Positions 1-6,024 of a DNA stretch of 8,163 nt are shown in pieces (the first letter of the stretch is position 1; each line of letters begins with the position of its first letter). This DNA is from an uncultured Sutterella sp. (GTDB lineage: Bacteria; Pseudomonadota; Gammaproteobacteria; Burkholderiales; Burkholderiaceae_F). The translations under genes and the position numbers were made by a program. Under the pieces are notes generated by a model. It saw nothing but the letters and a program-made list of their open reading frames with translations, had not been told where the DNA came from and did not search any database. The stretch is taken from contig USAL01000082.1 in NCBI GenBank assembly GCA_900552545.1, positions 1-8,163 on the forward strand. Direction: 5' to 3'.

Positions 1-810
1 TCCACCCTCCTGCGTATATTTTATGGCATTAGACAGCAGATTACTGAAAATCTGCATCAAATGAACCTGATCCCCTTTCACCCACTCATGCTGAATATTT
101 TCTTTTATGATTGTAAAGGTCTGATGCTTTTCATATATTTGAGTATGAAATATAGTGTCAAGTTCCTGCATAAGATCCAGAATAGAAAAGTCAGAATACT
201 TGAAGACTGTTTTTCCTGCCTCAATCTTGCTCATATCCAGAACGTCATTGATAATTCCCAACAGATGCTGTGATGAAATATCTATTTTATCTGCATACTC
301 TATAACTTTTGCTTTATTACCTGCATCATGTCTGATCAAAGATGTGATACCAATGATTGCATTCATAGGTGTGCGAATATCATGTGACATATTATTTAAG
401 AAAGCTGTTTTCGCTTTATTGGCATGTTCGGCACTAGCCAGCGCTAAACGCAGGGCATCCTCTTGTTCTAATTCGCGATTTCGCTCTTCACTGACATTTC
501 GCGTTGCGAATAATACTTCGACTAAATTGCCTTTTTCATCCCATTTTTGTGGAATCGCATTGATCGCAATCCATTGTTCATTGGGACTCCGATAGATATA
601 TCGAATCATTCTTTGGCCTTTCAATCTTTCGGCAAGGGTTGAAAGGTCTGTGAATTCCAAATACCCTTCTTTATATTCTGGTTTCATGAAATGATCCGCT
701 ATCGTATAACGAACATCATAGGCATCTGGCTTATCTCCTAGCTCTTCCATCTGATCATCGGGAATCTTAATCCATTCCCCTTGGCGCGTATCCATATAGA
801 CTAAAAGGTT
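1..810 (-). CDS. Sensor histidine kinase fragment, open at both ends
   Basis: Reading leftwards from about 810, one uninterrupted frame runs to base 1 and off the window. The first 100 or so residues resemble a degenerate PAS-type sensor region. A short linker helix follows, then a HisKA dimerisation and phosphotransfer domain with the H-box FLNNMSHDIRTPMN; the phospho-accepting His codon is at 382-384. The X-region LDMSKIEAGK comes next, and then the start of the HATPase domain with the N-box NLLSNAIKYTQEGG at the very edge. This H-box style is typical of large, often hybrid, kinases of gut Firmicutes. The frame stays open back to a TGA at 898-900, but that part is methyltransferase DNA read out of frame, so the true start is missing. 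The first ATG in the kinase-like part is at 793-795, with no convincing ribosome site. Base composition is clearly AT-rich, unlike everything to the right. The signal sensed and the partner regulator cannot be told. Confidence 0.88.
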
Positions 811-1151
811 TCGTACAAAAACAAACCGCCAGTTTTCAAACTCGTGCACAAATTGGCAAAGCCCGCACGCCACAGATAATGAATTCCAACAACGACGTCA
901 AACGTTTCGGGCGCAAAGGGCCAGGGGTCGCGCTCAAGATCGGCTTTCAAAAACTCAACGTTCTCCCACGTCTGCGGCATCGGATTGACGTCGACCGCAG
1001 TGACTTTGACATCCAACTGCGCCAGAAGCCTTGTGTTGCGACCGTTGCCGCTGGCAATTTCAAGCACCCGGACGCCCGGTTTGATGAGCGGCGCAAACCG
1101 CGTGAGCCAGGCGCTGGCCGGATCGGCAGCCGTTGAGATATCGCGAGCCAT
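801..1151 (-). CDS. Class I SAM-dependent methyltransferase, C-terminus lost
   Basis: The 116-residue product starts with a Rossmann-type methyltransferase fold. Motif I, VLEIASGNGR, is at residues 29-38 and would bind S-adenosylmethionine. Asp54 ends strand 2 in VTAVDVNP, Asp71 in LKADLE is the likely adenine contact, and FDVVVGIHYLW (84-94) is motif IV. The next conserved block, GGLFLYETF, ends abruptly at a TAG (801-803). From memory, relatives of this small family are near 190-200 residues and continue past this point, so roughly 80 residues are missing. The stop is probably not native: it lies where the composition changes to AT-rich kinase DNA. The start ATG at 1149-1151 is preceded by AGGAAGA at suitable spacing. 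The gene follows the M50 peptidase by 62 nt on the same strand with no terminator between them, so co-transcription is likely. The substrate is unknown. Confidence 0.85.
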   Translation of the reverse strand: MARDISTAADPASAWLTRFAPLIKPGVRVLEIASGNGRNTRLLAQLDVKVTAVDVNPMPQTWENVEFLKADLERDPWPFAPETFDVVVGIHYLWRAGFANLCTSLKTGGLFLYETF

Positions 1152-1213
1152 CAGTTTTCTTCCTACTTCGCCGTCAGTGCATCTGGAGCCGAAGGGCTAA
1201 TTGTTTTAGGCCC

Positions 1214-1870
1214 CTACCCCGCCGCGGCAAAAAAGAGCCAGCGCGCGAATTCAAGCACCGGATGCGCGAGGTACTCGAAAAGCCCCGAGAAGATGATGAC
1301 GGCAAGAATGATGAGGCCGTAGCGCTCGGTCTCGGCATAGCGCATGCTGCGCTTCCAGGGGAGAAGCCCCGCGATGATGCGGCCTCCGTCCAAGGGAAGC
1401 GCGGGCAGAAGGTTGAACGCCATCAGGATCAGGTTGACGGTGATGCCGCCGTAGCAGATCTCAATCAAGGGGCCGAACAATGCATCGGGCGCTGCGACCG
1501 AGACGATCTTCGCAACAAGCGCCCAGAGTAACGCCTGCAGCAGGTTGCTTGCGGGGCCCGCAAGCGCCACCCAGATCATGTCAACCTTGGGATTGCGCAG
1601 ACGCGAAAAATTCACCGGCACGGGCTTGGCCCAACCGAACATGACGCCTTCCAGACCCGAGAGCATGCCGCCCACGAGAAGCACCCCCGGCACGAGAATC
1701 GTGCCGATTGGGTCGATGTGCTTAAGTGGATTGAGCGTCACGCGTCCGAGCACCCAGGCCGTGTTGTCGCCGAGACGCCGGGCCACATAGCCGTGGGCCG
1801 CCTCGTGCAACGTAATGGCAAGGATCACCGGGATAGCATAAAGAAGAATGGAGCGAAGAATTTCTGTCAT
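1214..1870 (-). CDS. Site-2-protease-like M50 family membrane metallopeptidase
   Basis: This 218-residue, very hydrophobic protein has the hallmarks of intramembrane zinc peptidases of family M50. HEAAH at residues 22-26 lies in the first membrane segment (His22 and His26 bind zinc, Glu23 is catalytic). AGPASN at 104-109 marks the central helix. NLLPALPLDGG at 153-163 is the second zinc motif, with Asp161 as third ligand. About five membrane helices can be drawn. It lacks a PDZ domain, which fits the small S2P/M50-like group found in many Burkholderiales rather than RseP. The physiological substrate is not known for this group. The ATG at 1868-1870 has AGGA 10 nt upstream. The gene is separated from dcuA by a terminator and from the following methyltransferase by 62 nt, so it probably starts its own two-gene unit. 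No clear promoter was found in 1871-2031. Confidence 0.93.
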   Translation of the reverse strand: MTEILRSILLYAIPVILAITLHEAAHGYVARRLGDNTAWVLGRVTLNPLKHIDPIGTILVPGVLLVGGMLSGLEGVMFGWAKPVPVNFSRLRNPKVDMIWVALAGPASNLLQALLWALVAKIVSVAAPDALFGPLIEICYGGITVNLILMAFNLLPALPLDGGRIIAGLLPWKRSMRYAETERYGLIILAVIIFSGLFEYLAHPVLEFARWLFFAAAG

Positions 1871-2031
1871 AGCTGTTTGATCCTAGCATGCAAACTTAAA
1901 GACGGGGCTCAAAATCGATCGGGCGGCTTGTTTCAAAGGGTTTCTGCGCCCCCTCGCTCCTATGTCTTGAAAAGCCCCTCGCAGATTCTCATCAGGAATT
2001 CGAATTTTCGAAATTTCAAAACGTCGGGACG
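1871..2031. other. Leader/promoter region of the M50 peptidase
   Basis: No gene is supported between the dcuA terminator and the M50 start. Reading frames here are arginine- and serine-rich and cross the terminator. The stretch includes an AT-rich segment at about 1997-2020 with two TTCGAA palindromes, which might belong to the promoter of the M50 gene. A TAGGAT hexamer preceded by TG lies close to the start codon, too close to serve alongside the visible ribosome site. No confident promoter can be named. Confidence 0.4.
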
Positions 2032-2067
2032 AAAAAACGCCCGGCATCCGAAACTGGATTACCGGGC
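2032..2067 (-). terminator. Rho-independent terminator after dcuA
   Basis: On the minus strand GCCCGG (2062-2067) pairs with CCGGGC (2039-2044), and ATCC pairs with GGAT (2056-2059 with 2046-2049) across a small internal loop. A G and six T residues (2032-2037) follow at once. This is a canonical intrinsic terminator about 55 nt past the dcuA stop. Confidence 0.85.
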
Positions 2068-2077
2068 TGATCTGCCG

Positions 2078-2104
2078 CCTTCCGGGGGTTGCCCCCCGGG
2101 AAGG
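2078..2104 (-). repeat. Strong GC-rich hairpin just downstream of dcuA
   Basis: An inverted repeat, CCTTCC and GGGGG pairing with CCCCC and GGAAGG, has one bulged base and a short loop. It lies about 17 nt past the dcuA stop codon and just before the T-tailed terminator. With no T run of its own, it more likely protects the 3' end of the mRNA or assists termination than terminates alone. Confidence 0.7.
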
Positions 2105-2121
2105 TGTCAGGGTTTGTTGTC

Positions 2122-3456
2122 TTACACGAAGGCGCAGGCGAGGAGGCCGAGAGCCACGCTGAAGACGATGGCGAGAACGCCGGGCAGGAAGAAGGCGTGG
2201 TTGAACACCCACTTGCCGATTCGGGTCGTACCCGTGTCGTCCATCTGAACGGCGCCGAGAAGCGTCGGATAGGTGGGCAGCACGAACAGAGCCGAAACCG
2301 CAGCGAACGAGGCAACGAGCATATAGGAGTCGCCGGGATTGGCGGCGCTGATGCCGAGAGCAGCGACGATGGCAGGCGTGATGGCCTTGGCGGTTGCGGC
2401 CTGCGAGTACAGGAGCATCGCGGCGAGGAAGAACACGACCGCGAGGAGAGCCGGGTAGTTCTTCACGGTTTCAGCGGCGAATTCCTTGATTTCGTTGCTG
2501 TGACCGGACACGAACGTGTCGCCCAACCATGCCACGCCGAGCACGCAGATGATTGCAACCATGCCGGACTTGAAGACGCTCGTACCAGCGATGTCGCCGA
2601 GTTCAATACGGCAGCACACGGTGATGAGCATGCCGACCAGGAGCATCAGGCTCATGATGGCGGCGTCGCGGCCGACGATCACGTGTTCGATGAGCCCCAC
2701 GGCCGGGCTGATGGCCGAAGCGTAGAGCACGACGAACAGAACGCCGATCAGGAAGATCGCAACCGAGAGCTTGGCACCGGGCTTGAGGTTGTGGCGCACT
2801 TCACCGGTGGGAGCCTTGACGAGCCCCTTGGCGAGGCGTTCACGGTAGACCGGGTCGCTGTCGAGGTCCATGTTCTGCAGCATCGTCATCACGAAGGCGG
2901 TGAGCATGCAGCCCAAGAACGTCGTCACGATCCAGATGCCGAGAAGCATCGGGTAGCTCCAGCCGAAGGGTTCCAGGACGCCGGACATGTAGATCACGGC
3001 AGCCGACACGGGCGAAGCCGTAATGGCGATCTGGGAGGCGACCACGGCGATCGACAGCGGGCAGACCGGACGGATCTTCTGTTCCTTGGCGACTTCAACG
3101 ATGACGGGAATCATCGAGAAGGCGGTGTGGCCGGTGCCGGCGAAGATCGTGAGCACGTAGGTCACGATCGGGGCGAGGTAGTTGATGTACTTCGGATTGC
3201 TGCGAAGAACGCGTTCGGCAATCTGAACGAGGTAGTCAAGGCCACCCGCCAACTGCATGGCAGCAATGGCCGAAATCACAGAGGCGATGATGAGGAGCAC
3301 GTCCCAGGGAATGTTGCCGGGCGTCATGCCGAGACACAGGCCGAGGACGAGAACGCCCGCGCCGCCGGCATAACCGATGCCGATGCCGCCAAGGCGCACG
3401 CCGATGAAGATCGAGCCGAGAAGCACGATCACCTCAAAGACAAGCATGATATCCAT
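2122..3456 (-). CDS. dcuA: Anaerobic C4-dicarboxylate antiporter DcuA
   Basis: This inner-membrane carrier exchanges aspartate, fumarate or malate for succinate under anaerobic conditions. The 444-residue product is close to the usual 433-446 for the DcuA/DcuB family, with about ten to twelve hydrophobic segments. It resembles E. coli DcuA more than DcuB: shared blocks include GGLDYLV (71-77), IFAGTGH (104-110), ITASPVSAAV (145-154), GVAWLGDTFV (307-316), SQAATAKA (351-358) and LPTYPTLLGAVQMDDTGTTR (393-412). The ATG at 3454-3456 has GGAG 8 nt upstream; a second Met at residue 4 is less well placed. It follows aspA by 166 nt on the same strand, the same pairing as E. coli aspA-dcuA, so it likely supplies aspartate to aspartase and exports the succinate made by fumarate reductase. 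DcuA versus DcuB is called from remembered sequence similarity. Confidence 0.95.
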   Translation of the reverse strand: MDIMLVFEVIVLLGSIFIGVRLGGIGIGYAGGAGVLVLGLCLGMTPGNIPWDVLLIIASVISAIAAMQLAGGLDYLVQIAERVLRSNPKYINYLAPIVTYVLTIFAGTGHTAFSMIPVIVEVAKEQKIRPVCPLSIAVVASQIAITASPVSAAVIYMSGVLEPFGWSYPMLLGIWIVTTFLGCMLTAFVMTMLQNMDLDSDPVYRERLAKGLVKAPTGEVRHNLKPGAKLSVAIFLIGVLFVVLYASAISPAVGLIEHVIVGRDAAIMSLMLLVGMLITVCCRIELGDIAGTSVFKSGMVAIICVLGVAWLGDTFVSGHSNEIKEFAAETVKNYPALLAVVFFLAAMLLYSQAATAKAITPAIVAALGISAANPGDSYMLVASFAAVSALFVLPTYPTLLGAVQMDDTGTTRIGKWVFNHAFFLPGVLAIVFSVALGLLACAFV

Positions 3457-3503
3457 AGCGATATCTCCGTTGGTAGTATGTTGTTTTTGGTTTTTTTAGT
3501 AAA

Positions 3504-3537
3504 CAAAAACCCTAAGCACCGCCCGGGAAGACGGTGC
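3504..3537 (-). terminator. Terminator-like hairpin between aspA and dcuA
   Basis: On the minus strand GCACCG (3532-3537) pairs with CGGTGC (3516-3521) around a 10-nt loop, followed by TTAGGG and a run of five T. The T run is displaced from the stem by several bases, so termination is probably partial. That would let some aspA transcripts continue into dcuA and set an aspA-rich ratio. Confidence 0.5.
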
Positions 3538-3565
3538 CTGCTCAGAGTTTCTGCTTCAGGAGTGA

Positions 3566-3612
3566 AACCGAGCTCCGGCCGTTGTAGAACGGACAAGCAG
3601 CCGGAGTCGGTT
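3566..3612 (-). repeat. Long stem-loop right after the aspA stop
   Basis: AACCGA and CTCCGG (3566-3571, 3573-3578) pair with CCGGAG and TCGGTT (3601-3612): 12 base pairs with a single bulged G at 3572. Inside the loop a second small hairpin forms, CCGTT (3579-3583) with AACGG (3588-3592). It starts 11 nt from the aspA stop and has no T tail, so it is more likely an mRNA stabiliser or processing site than a terminator. Confidence 0.65.
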
Positions 3613-3622
3613 ATCGAGAGGA

Positions 3623-5023
3623 TTACTGAACGAACTTCGGAGCGATCAGGTTCTCGAGGTTGAAGGTCTTGTCCCACTCTTCCTGGGTGAGGAGCTTGCG
3701 TTCTTCAACCACGACCTGGTGCAGCGACTTGCCGGTGTGATAGCACTCATGAGCCATCTGCGAGCACACGGAGTAGCCGAGATGGGGCTTCAGGAGCGTC
3801 ACGATGCCGCAGGAGTTCATCACCATCTGCTCGGTGCGCTTGGCGTTGGCGGTGATGCCGTCGACGCACTTCGTGCGCAGCGCGTTGCAGGCGTTCGAGA
3901 GAACGCGCATGGAGGTGAACAAAGCGAACGTGATCACAGGTTCCATCACATTGAGCTCAAGCTGGCCGGCCGAAGCGGCGAGCATCACGGTCGTATCCAG
4001 ACCAATCGCGAGGAAGCAAGACTGGTTGGTCACTTCCGGGATCACGGGATTGACCTTGCCCGGCATGATCGAGGAACCAGGCTGCAGCTGCGGCAGGTTG
4101 ATTTCGGACAGACCGCAACGCGGGCCGCTCGCGAGCAGACGAATGTCGTTGCAGACCTTCGTGAGCTTCACGGCGAGGCTCTTGATGGCCGAGGACAGCG
4201 CAACGTAGGCGCCGCAGTCGCTCGTGGCGGCGATGAGGTCTTCGCTGTTCTTGAAGTCGATGCCGGTGATTTCAGCAAGCTTCTTGACTGCGAGAGCCGG
4301 GTAATCCGGGTGAGCCGTCACGCAGGTGCCGATGGCGGTAGCGCCGAGGTTGACCACCTTGAGGTGTTCCTGCGCTTCGCGGATGACCTTGAGTTCGTCG
4401 TTGATCGTGAAGCCCCAGCCGTGGAATTCCTGGCCGAGGGTCATAGGGACGGCGTCCTGCAGGTGGGTGCGGCCCATCTTGAGCACGCCCTTGAACTCTT
4501 CGGCCTTGTTGTAGAAGGCGCCGACGAGATCCTCAACGGCCTTCAGGAGCACGCGGCTGCGAAGCAGGAGCGCGAGGTGCAGGCTGGTCGGATAGGTGTC
4601 GTTGGTGGACTGGCCGAAGTTGGCGTGGTCGTTCGGGGAAACCAGCTTGTAGTCACCCTTGACGGAGCCGAGGTGTTCGGCAGCGAGGTTGCAGATGACT
4701 TCGTTGGTGTTCATGTTCGTCGACGTACCGGCGCCGCCCTGCAGCCAGTCGGTCACGAACTGATCGTGGTACTTGCCTTCGATGATCTGATCGCAGGCCC
4801 ACACGAGCGCGTCAGCCACGTTGGCCGGGATCGTGCCAAGTTCCTTGTTGGTAAGAGCCGCAGCCTTCTTCACATAAGCGAAGGCGATGACGAAGTAAGG
4901 CTCCTGGCGCATGGGCATTTCCGTGATATGGAAGTTGTCCACTGCGCGGGAGGTCTGAACGCCGTAGTAGCAGTCGTCAGAAATTTCGCGCTGGCCAAGG
5001 AAATCGCTCTCAAAACGAGACAT
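3623..5023 (-). CDS. aspA: Aspartate ammonia-lyase (aspartase)
   Basis: This cytoplasmic homotetrameric enzyme converts L-aspartate to fumarate plus ammonia without a cofactor. The 466-residue product is near the usual 470-480. Superfamily signatures are in order: GGAGTSTNMN (96-105), QSTNDTYP (138-145), the GRTHLQDAVP block (184-193) and GSSIMPGKVNP (316-326), whose second serine, Ser318, is the catalytic base by comparison with Bacillus AspB. The GGAGTSTNMN form and the overall match favour aspartase over fumarase C. The start is set at the ATG at 5021-5023 because GAGGAG (5030-5035) lies 6 nt upstream and the protein then begins like other aspartases. The frame is open for 37 more codons upstream, but those encode arginine- and serine-rich residues unlike the family. 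It feeds fumarate to FrdAB and is paired with dcuA downstream. Confidence 0.97.
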   Translation of the reverse strand: MSRFESDFLGQREISDDCYYGVQTSRAVDNFHITEMPMRQEPYFVIAFAYVKKAAALTNKELGTIPANVADALVWACDQIIEGKYHDQFVTDWLQGGAGTSTNMNTNEVICNLAAEHLGSVKGDYKLVSPNDHANFGQSTNDTYPTSLHLALLLRSRVLLKAVEDLVGAFYNKAEEFKGVLKMGRTHLQDAVPMTLGQEFHGWGFTINDELKVIREAQEHLKVVNLGATAIGTCVTAHPDYPALAVKKLAEITGIDFKNSEDLIAATSDCGAYVALSSAIKSLAVKLTKVCNDIRLLASGPRCGLSEINLPQLQPGSSIMPGKVNPVIPEVTNQSCFLAIGLDTTVMLAASAGQLELNVMEPVITFALFTSMRVLSNACNALRTKCVDGITANAKRTEQMVMNSCGIVTLLKPHLGYSVCSQMAHECYHTGKSLHQVVVEERKLLTQEEWDKTFNLENLIAPKFVQ

Positions 5024-5385
5024 AGTTTGCTCCTCAAAATCGTTATTTTGATTGTTGAAGATCCGTTCGCGCCCACAGTGAAAAAGGGAAAGGACACTGC
5101 GTGGTCTGGCGTCGTCCGGATCGTAAAACAACAAGAGAAGTCCGAGCGGAACCGATCCGCCCGAGGCCTTTCTTGAGCCAGATATTACTACTTAGTTTTG
5201 AACTTTTGTCATGCGCAAGTCCCCAAAAATCTGAACCATCCAATTAATTTGTCCTAAGGTGTTTAACCTAGGTCGAAACAGCCTCGACCCAACCCCTCTT
5301 AGACCCTTGATTTCTCGGGTTTTTTCCAACTTATGCACCCTCACGCTCGGGAATTTTCGAGATTTGTAATAATTTCATCGGGTAC

Positions 5386-5399
5386 TTGATCGAAATCAA
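5386..5399 (-). promoter_or_regulatory. Perfect FNR-type binding site upstream of aspA
   Basis: The 14 bases match the E. coli FNR consensus TTGAT-N4-ATCAA at all ten defined positions, and the palindrome extends one base on each side. FNR is an oxygen-labile iron-sulfur activator of anaerobic genes. The only gene downstream in either direction that fits is aspA on the minus strand, 363 nt away, so an unusually long leader or a distant second promoter is implied. The nearest -10-like hexamer, TACAAA (5363-5368), sits about 5 bp closer than the usual class II spacing, so the start site is unsettled. Confidence 0.7.
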
Positions 5400-5448
5400 G
5401 AATTATCTTCAGACAAATTTCAGGAGGGTTTTACATAGTTTTGAAGCG

Positions 5449-5528
5449 AAAAAAATAGCCCTTCAAGGGCCCATTTCGTCGTCGTGAGAGCGCCACGGAG
5501 CATTGATTTTCCGAGGGTTTCCCTCGAT
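5449..5528 (-). ncRNA. Candidate small RNA with own promoter and terminator
   Basis: A promoter-like pair lies on the minus strand: TTGGGC (5556-5561), a 16-nt spacer, and TATACT (5534-5539), which matches the -10 consensus at five of six positions. Transcription from about 5528 would give an RNA of about 80 nt. It would hold a perfect 6-bp hairpin, CGAGGG-AAA-CCCTCG (5512-5526), a weak hairpin CGTG with CACG in the middle, and an end hairpin GCCC-TTGAA-GGGC (5458-5470) extended by AAT/ATT and followed by a run of seven T ending at 5449. No known RNA family was recognised. It might instead be a chance grouping, or a backup terminator for frd read-through. Confidence 0.35.
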
Positions 5529-5533
5529 TTCCG

Positions 5534-5561
5534 AGTATAACGATGTTCTTTTCCCGCCCAA
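5534..5561 (-). promoter_or_regulatory. Candidate sigma-70 promoter for the small RNA
   Basis: TATACT (5534-5539) is a good -10 hexamer. TTGGGC (5556-5561), 16 nt away, matches the -35 box only in its first three bases. A start near 5528 would place the first hairpin of the RNA right at its 5' end. It is called only from these motifs. Confidence 0.35.
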
Positions 5562-5884
5562 CTCCGCATAGAGCGCCGGTTTTTGACAAAAAAGACACCG
5601 AAAAGACCGCTTCAATGACGCAGACGGCACGCCGAACACTCCCGAACGTCTTCGCATCCCCCAATGGCCGCACGCCCGGACCGTCTGGTGCGGCTGCGAC
5701 CTCATCCACCATTCGGACGACGCCCCTCACTTAGAACAGCCTGCGGCTTCTTTCCACATCCGGTTGCTCGCCCTCTTTCTTTTCTCTCCACTCCCCTCCT
5801 TCCCTCCGACAGCCGATCGGGGTGCGTTGTGACCATCACCCCAGGCGACTTTCCACCCGCGGCCGTCACACGCCGAACAAGGAC

Positions 5885-5923
5885 AAAAAAAGAGAGCGCC
5901 CCGCTTTCACAGGATGCTCTCTT
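5885..5923 (-). terminator. Rho-independent terminator of the frd operon
   Basis: On the minus strand AAGAGAGC (5916-5923) pairs with GCTCTCTT (5890-5897), an 8-bp stem around an 18-nt loop, and a run of T down to 5885 follows. It lies about 100 nt past the frdB stop but only 17 nt past the TGA that ends an out-of-frame coding-like tail (5940-6024). Confidence 0.75.
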
Positions 5924-5944
5924 GTCTGACCGAAAACTTTCACG

Positions 5945-6002
5945 GTTGAGGCTTCTTGCTGCCGGCGGCGTTTTGCGCCGCCAGCTTCTCGAAGGCCTCA
6001 AC
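5945..6002 (-). repeat. Long stem-loop in the frdB 3' region
   Basis: GTTGAGGCTTC (5945-5955) pairs with GAAGGCCTCAAC (5991-6002) with one bulged base. Inside, GGCGGCG (5964-5970) pairs with CGCCGCC (5976-5982) around a 5-nt loop. Such a nested structure could stabilise the 3' end of the frd mRNA. It overlaps a stretch that reads like protein in a shifted frame, so the two explanations compete. Confidence 0.6.
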
Positions 6003-6024
6003 CAAGCCGTCAGAGGCAGGTCGA

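Larger units (their letters stand above)
3457..3622 (-). promoter_or_regulatory. aspA-dcuA spacer with possible dcuA promoter
   Basis: No gene is present. The spacer carries two GC-rich hairpins (listed separately) and an AT-rich stretch nearest dcuA. There, TTTACT and CATACT on the minus strand, 17 nt apart, each match the sigma-70 boxes at four of six positions. The start they imply would fall almost on the GGAG ribosome site (3465-3468), so the promoter is doubtful. Reading on from aspA into dcuA, damped by the hairpins, is the simpler view. In E. coli, dcuA is transcribed both with aspA and from its own promoter. Confidence 0.35.
5024..6024. other. 1 kb gene-poor region between frdB and aspA
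   Basis: No protein gene is convincing here. Open frames of 60-160 codons exist on both strands, but they are arginine-, serine- and proline-rich, cross hairpins or terminators, and lack ribosome sites. The region holds the frdB 3' hairpin, the frd terminator, a pyrimidine-rich tract (5771-5807), a candidate small RNA, an FNR box and the aspA leader. Within the leader, ATGACA and TAATAT on the minus strand (5207-5212 and 5182-5187) form a weak sigma-70 candidate with a long 19-nt spacer. There are small hairpins at 5146-5160 and 5271-5289. GGGGTG (5819-5824) pairs with CACCCC (5837-5842). Confidence 0.6.

Noticed and set aside
155..595. 146-codon plus-strand frame in the AT-rich left part
   Set aside because: It is antisense to the H-box and linker of the histidine kinase, which is the supported reading.
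801..897. Extension of the kinase frame, giving a methyltransferase-kinase fusion
   Set aside because: The two proteins use different frames across the joint, so the kinase extension reads methyltransferase DNA out of frame.
1152..1213. Possible terminator between the M50 gene and the methyltransferase
   Set aside because: Only a 4-bp AGCC/GGCT stem without a T run is present, so the two genes are more likely co-transcribed.
1883..2212. 109-codon arginine-rich minus-strand frame between dcuA and the M50 gene
   Set aside because: It overlaps the end of dcuA and both downstream hairpins and shows no protein-like pattern.
2089..3663. 524-codon open frame on the plus strand opposite dcuA
   Set aside because: It is the antisense of a clear dcuA gene, rich in His, Asp, Glu, Gly and Arg as expected from the complement of GC-rich codons, with no family resemblance.
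5024..5134. 37-residue N-terminal extension of AspA from the ATG at 5134
   Set aside because: The extension is unlike aspartases, while the ATG at 5023 has a strong GAGGAG and gives the family N-terminus.
3719..5176. 485-codon open frame on the plus strand opposite aspA
   Set aside because: It is the shadow of aspA; its composition is driven by the complement of biased codons and it shows no domain.
5431..5730. 99-codon minus-strand frame between frdB and aspA
   Set aside because: No ribosome site or recognisable domain, and it runs through the candidate small RNA with its hairpins and terminator.
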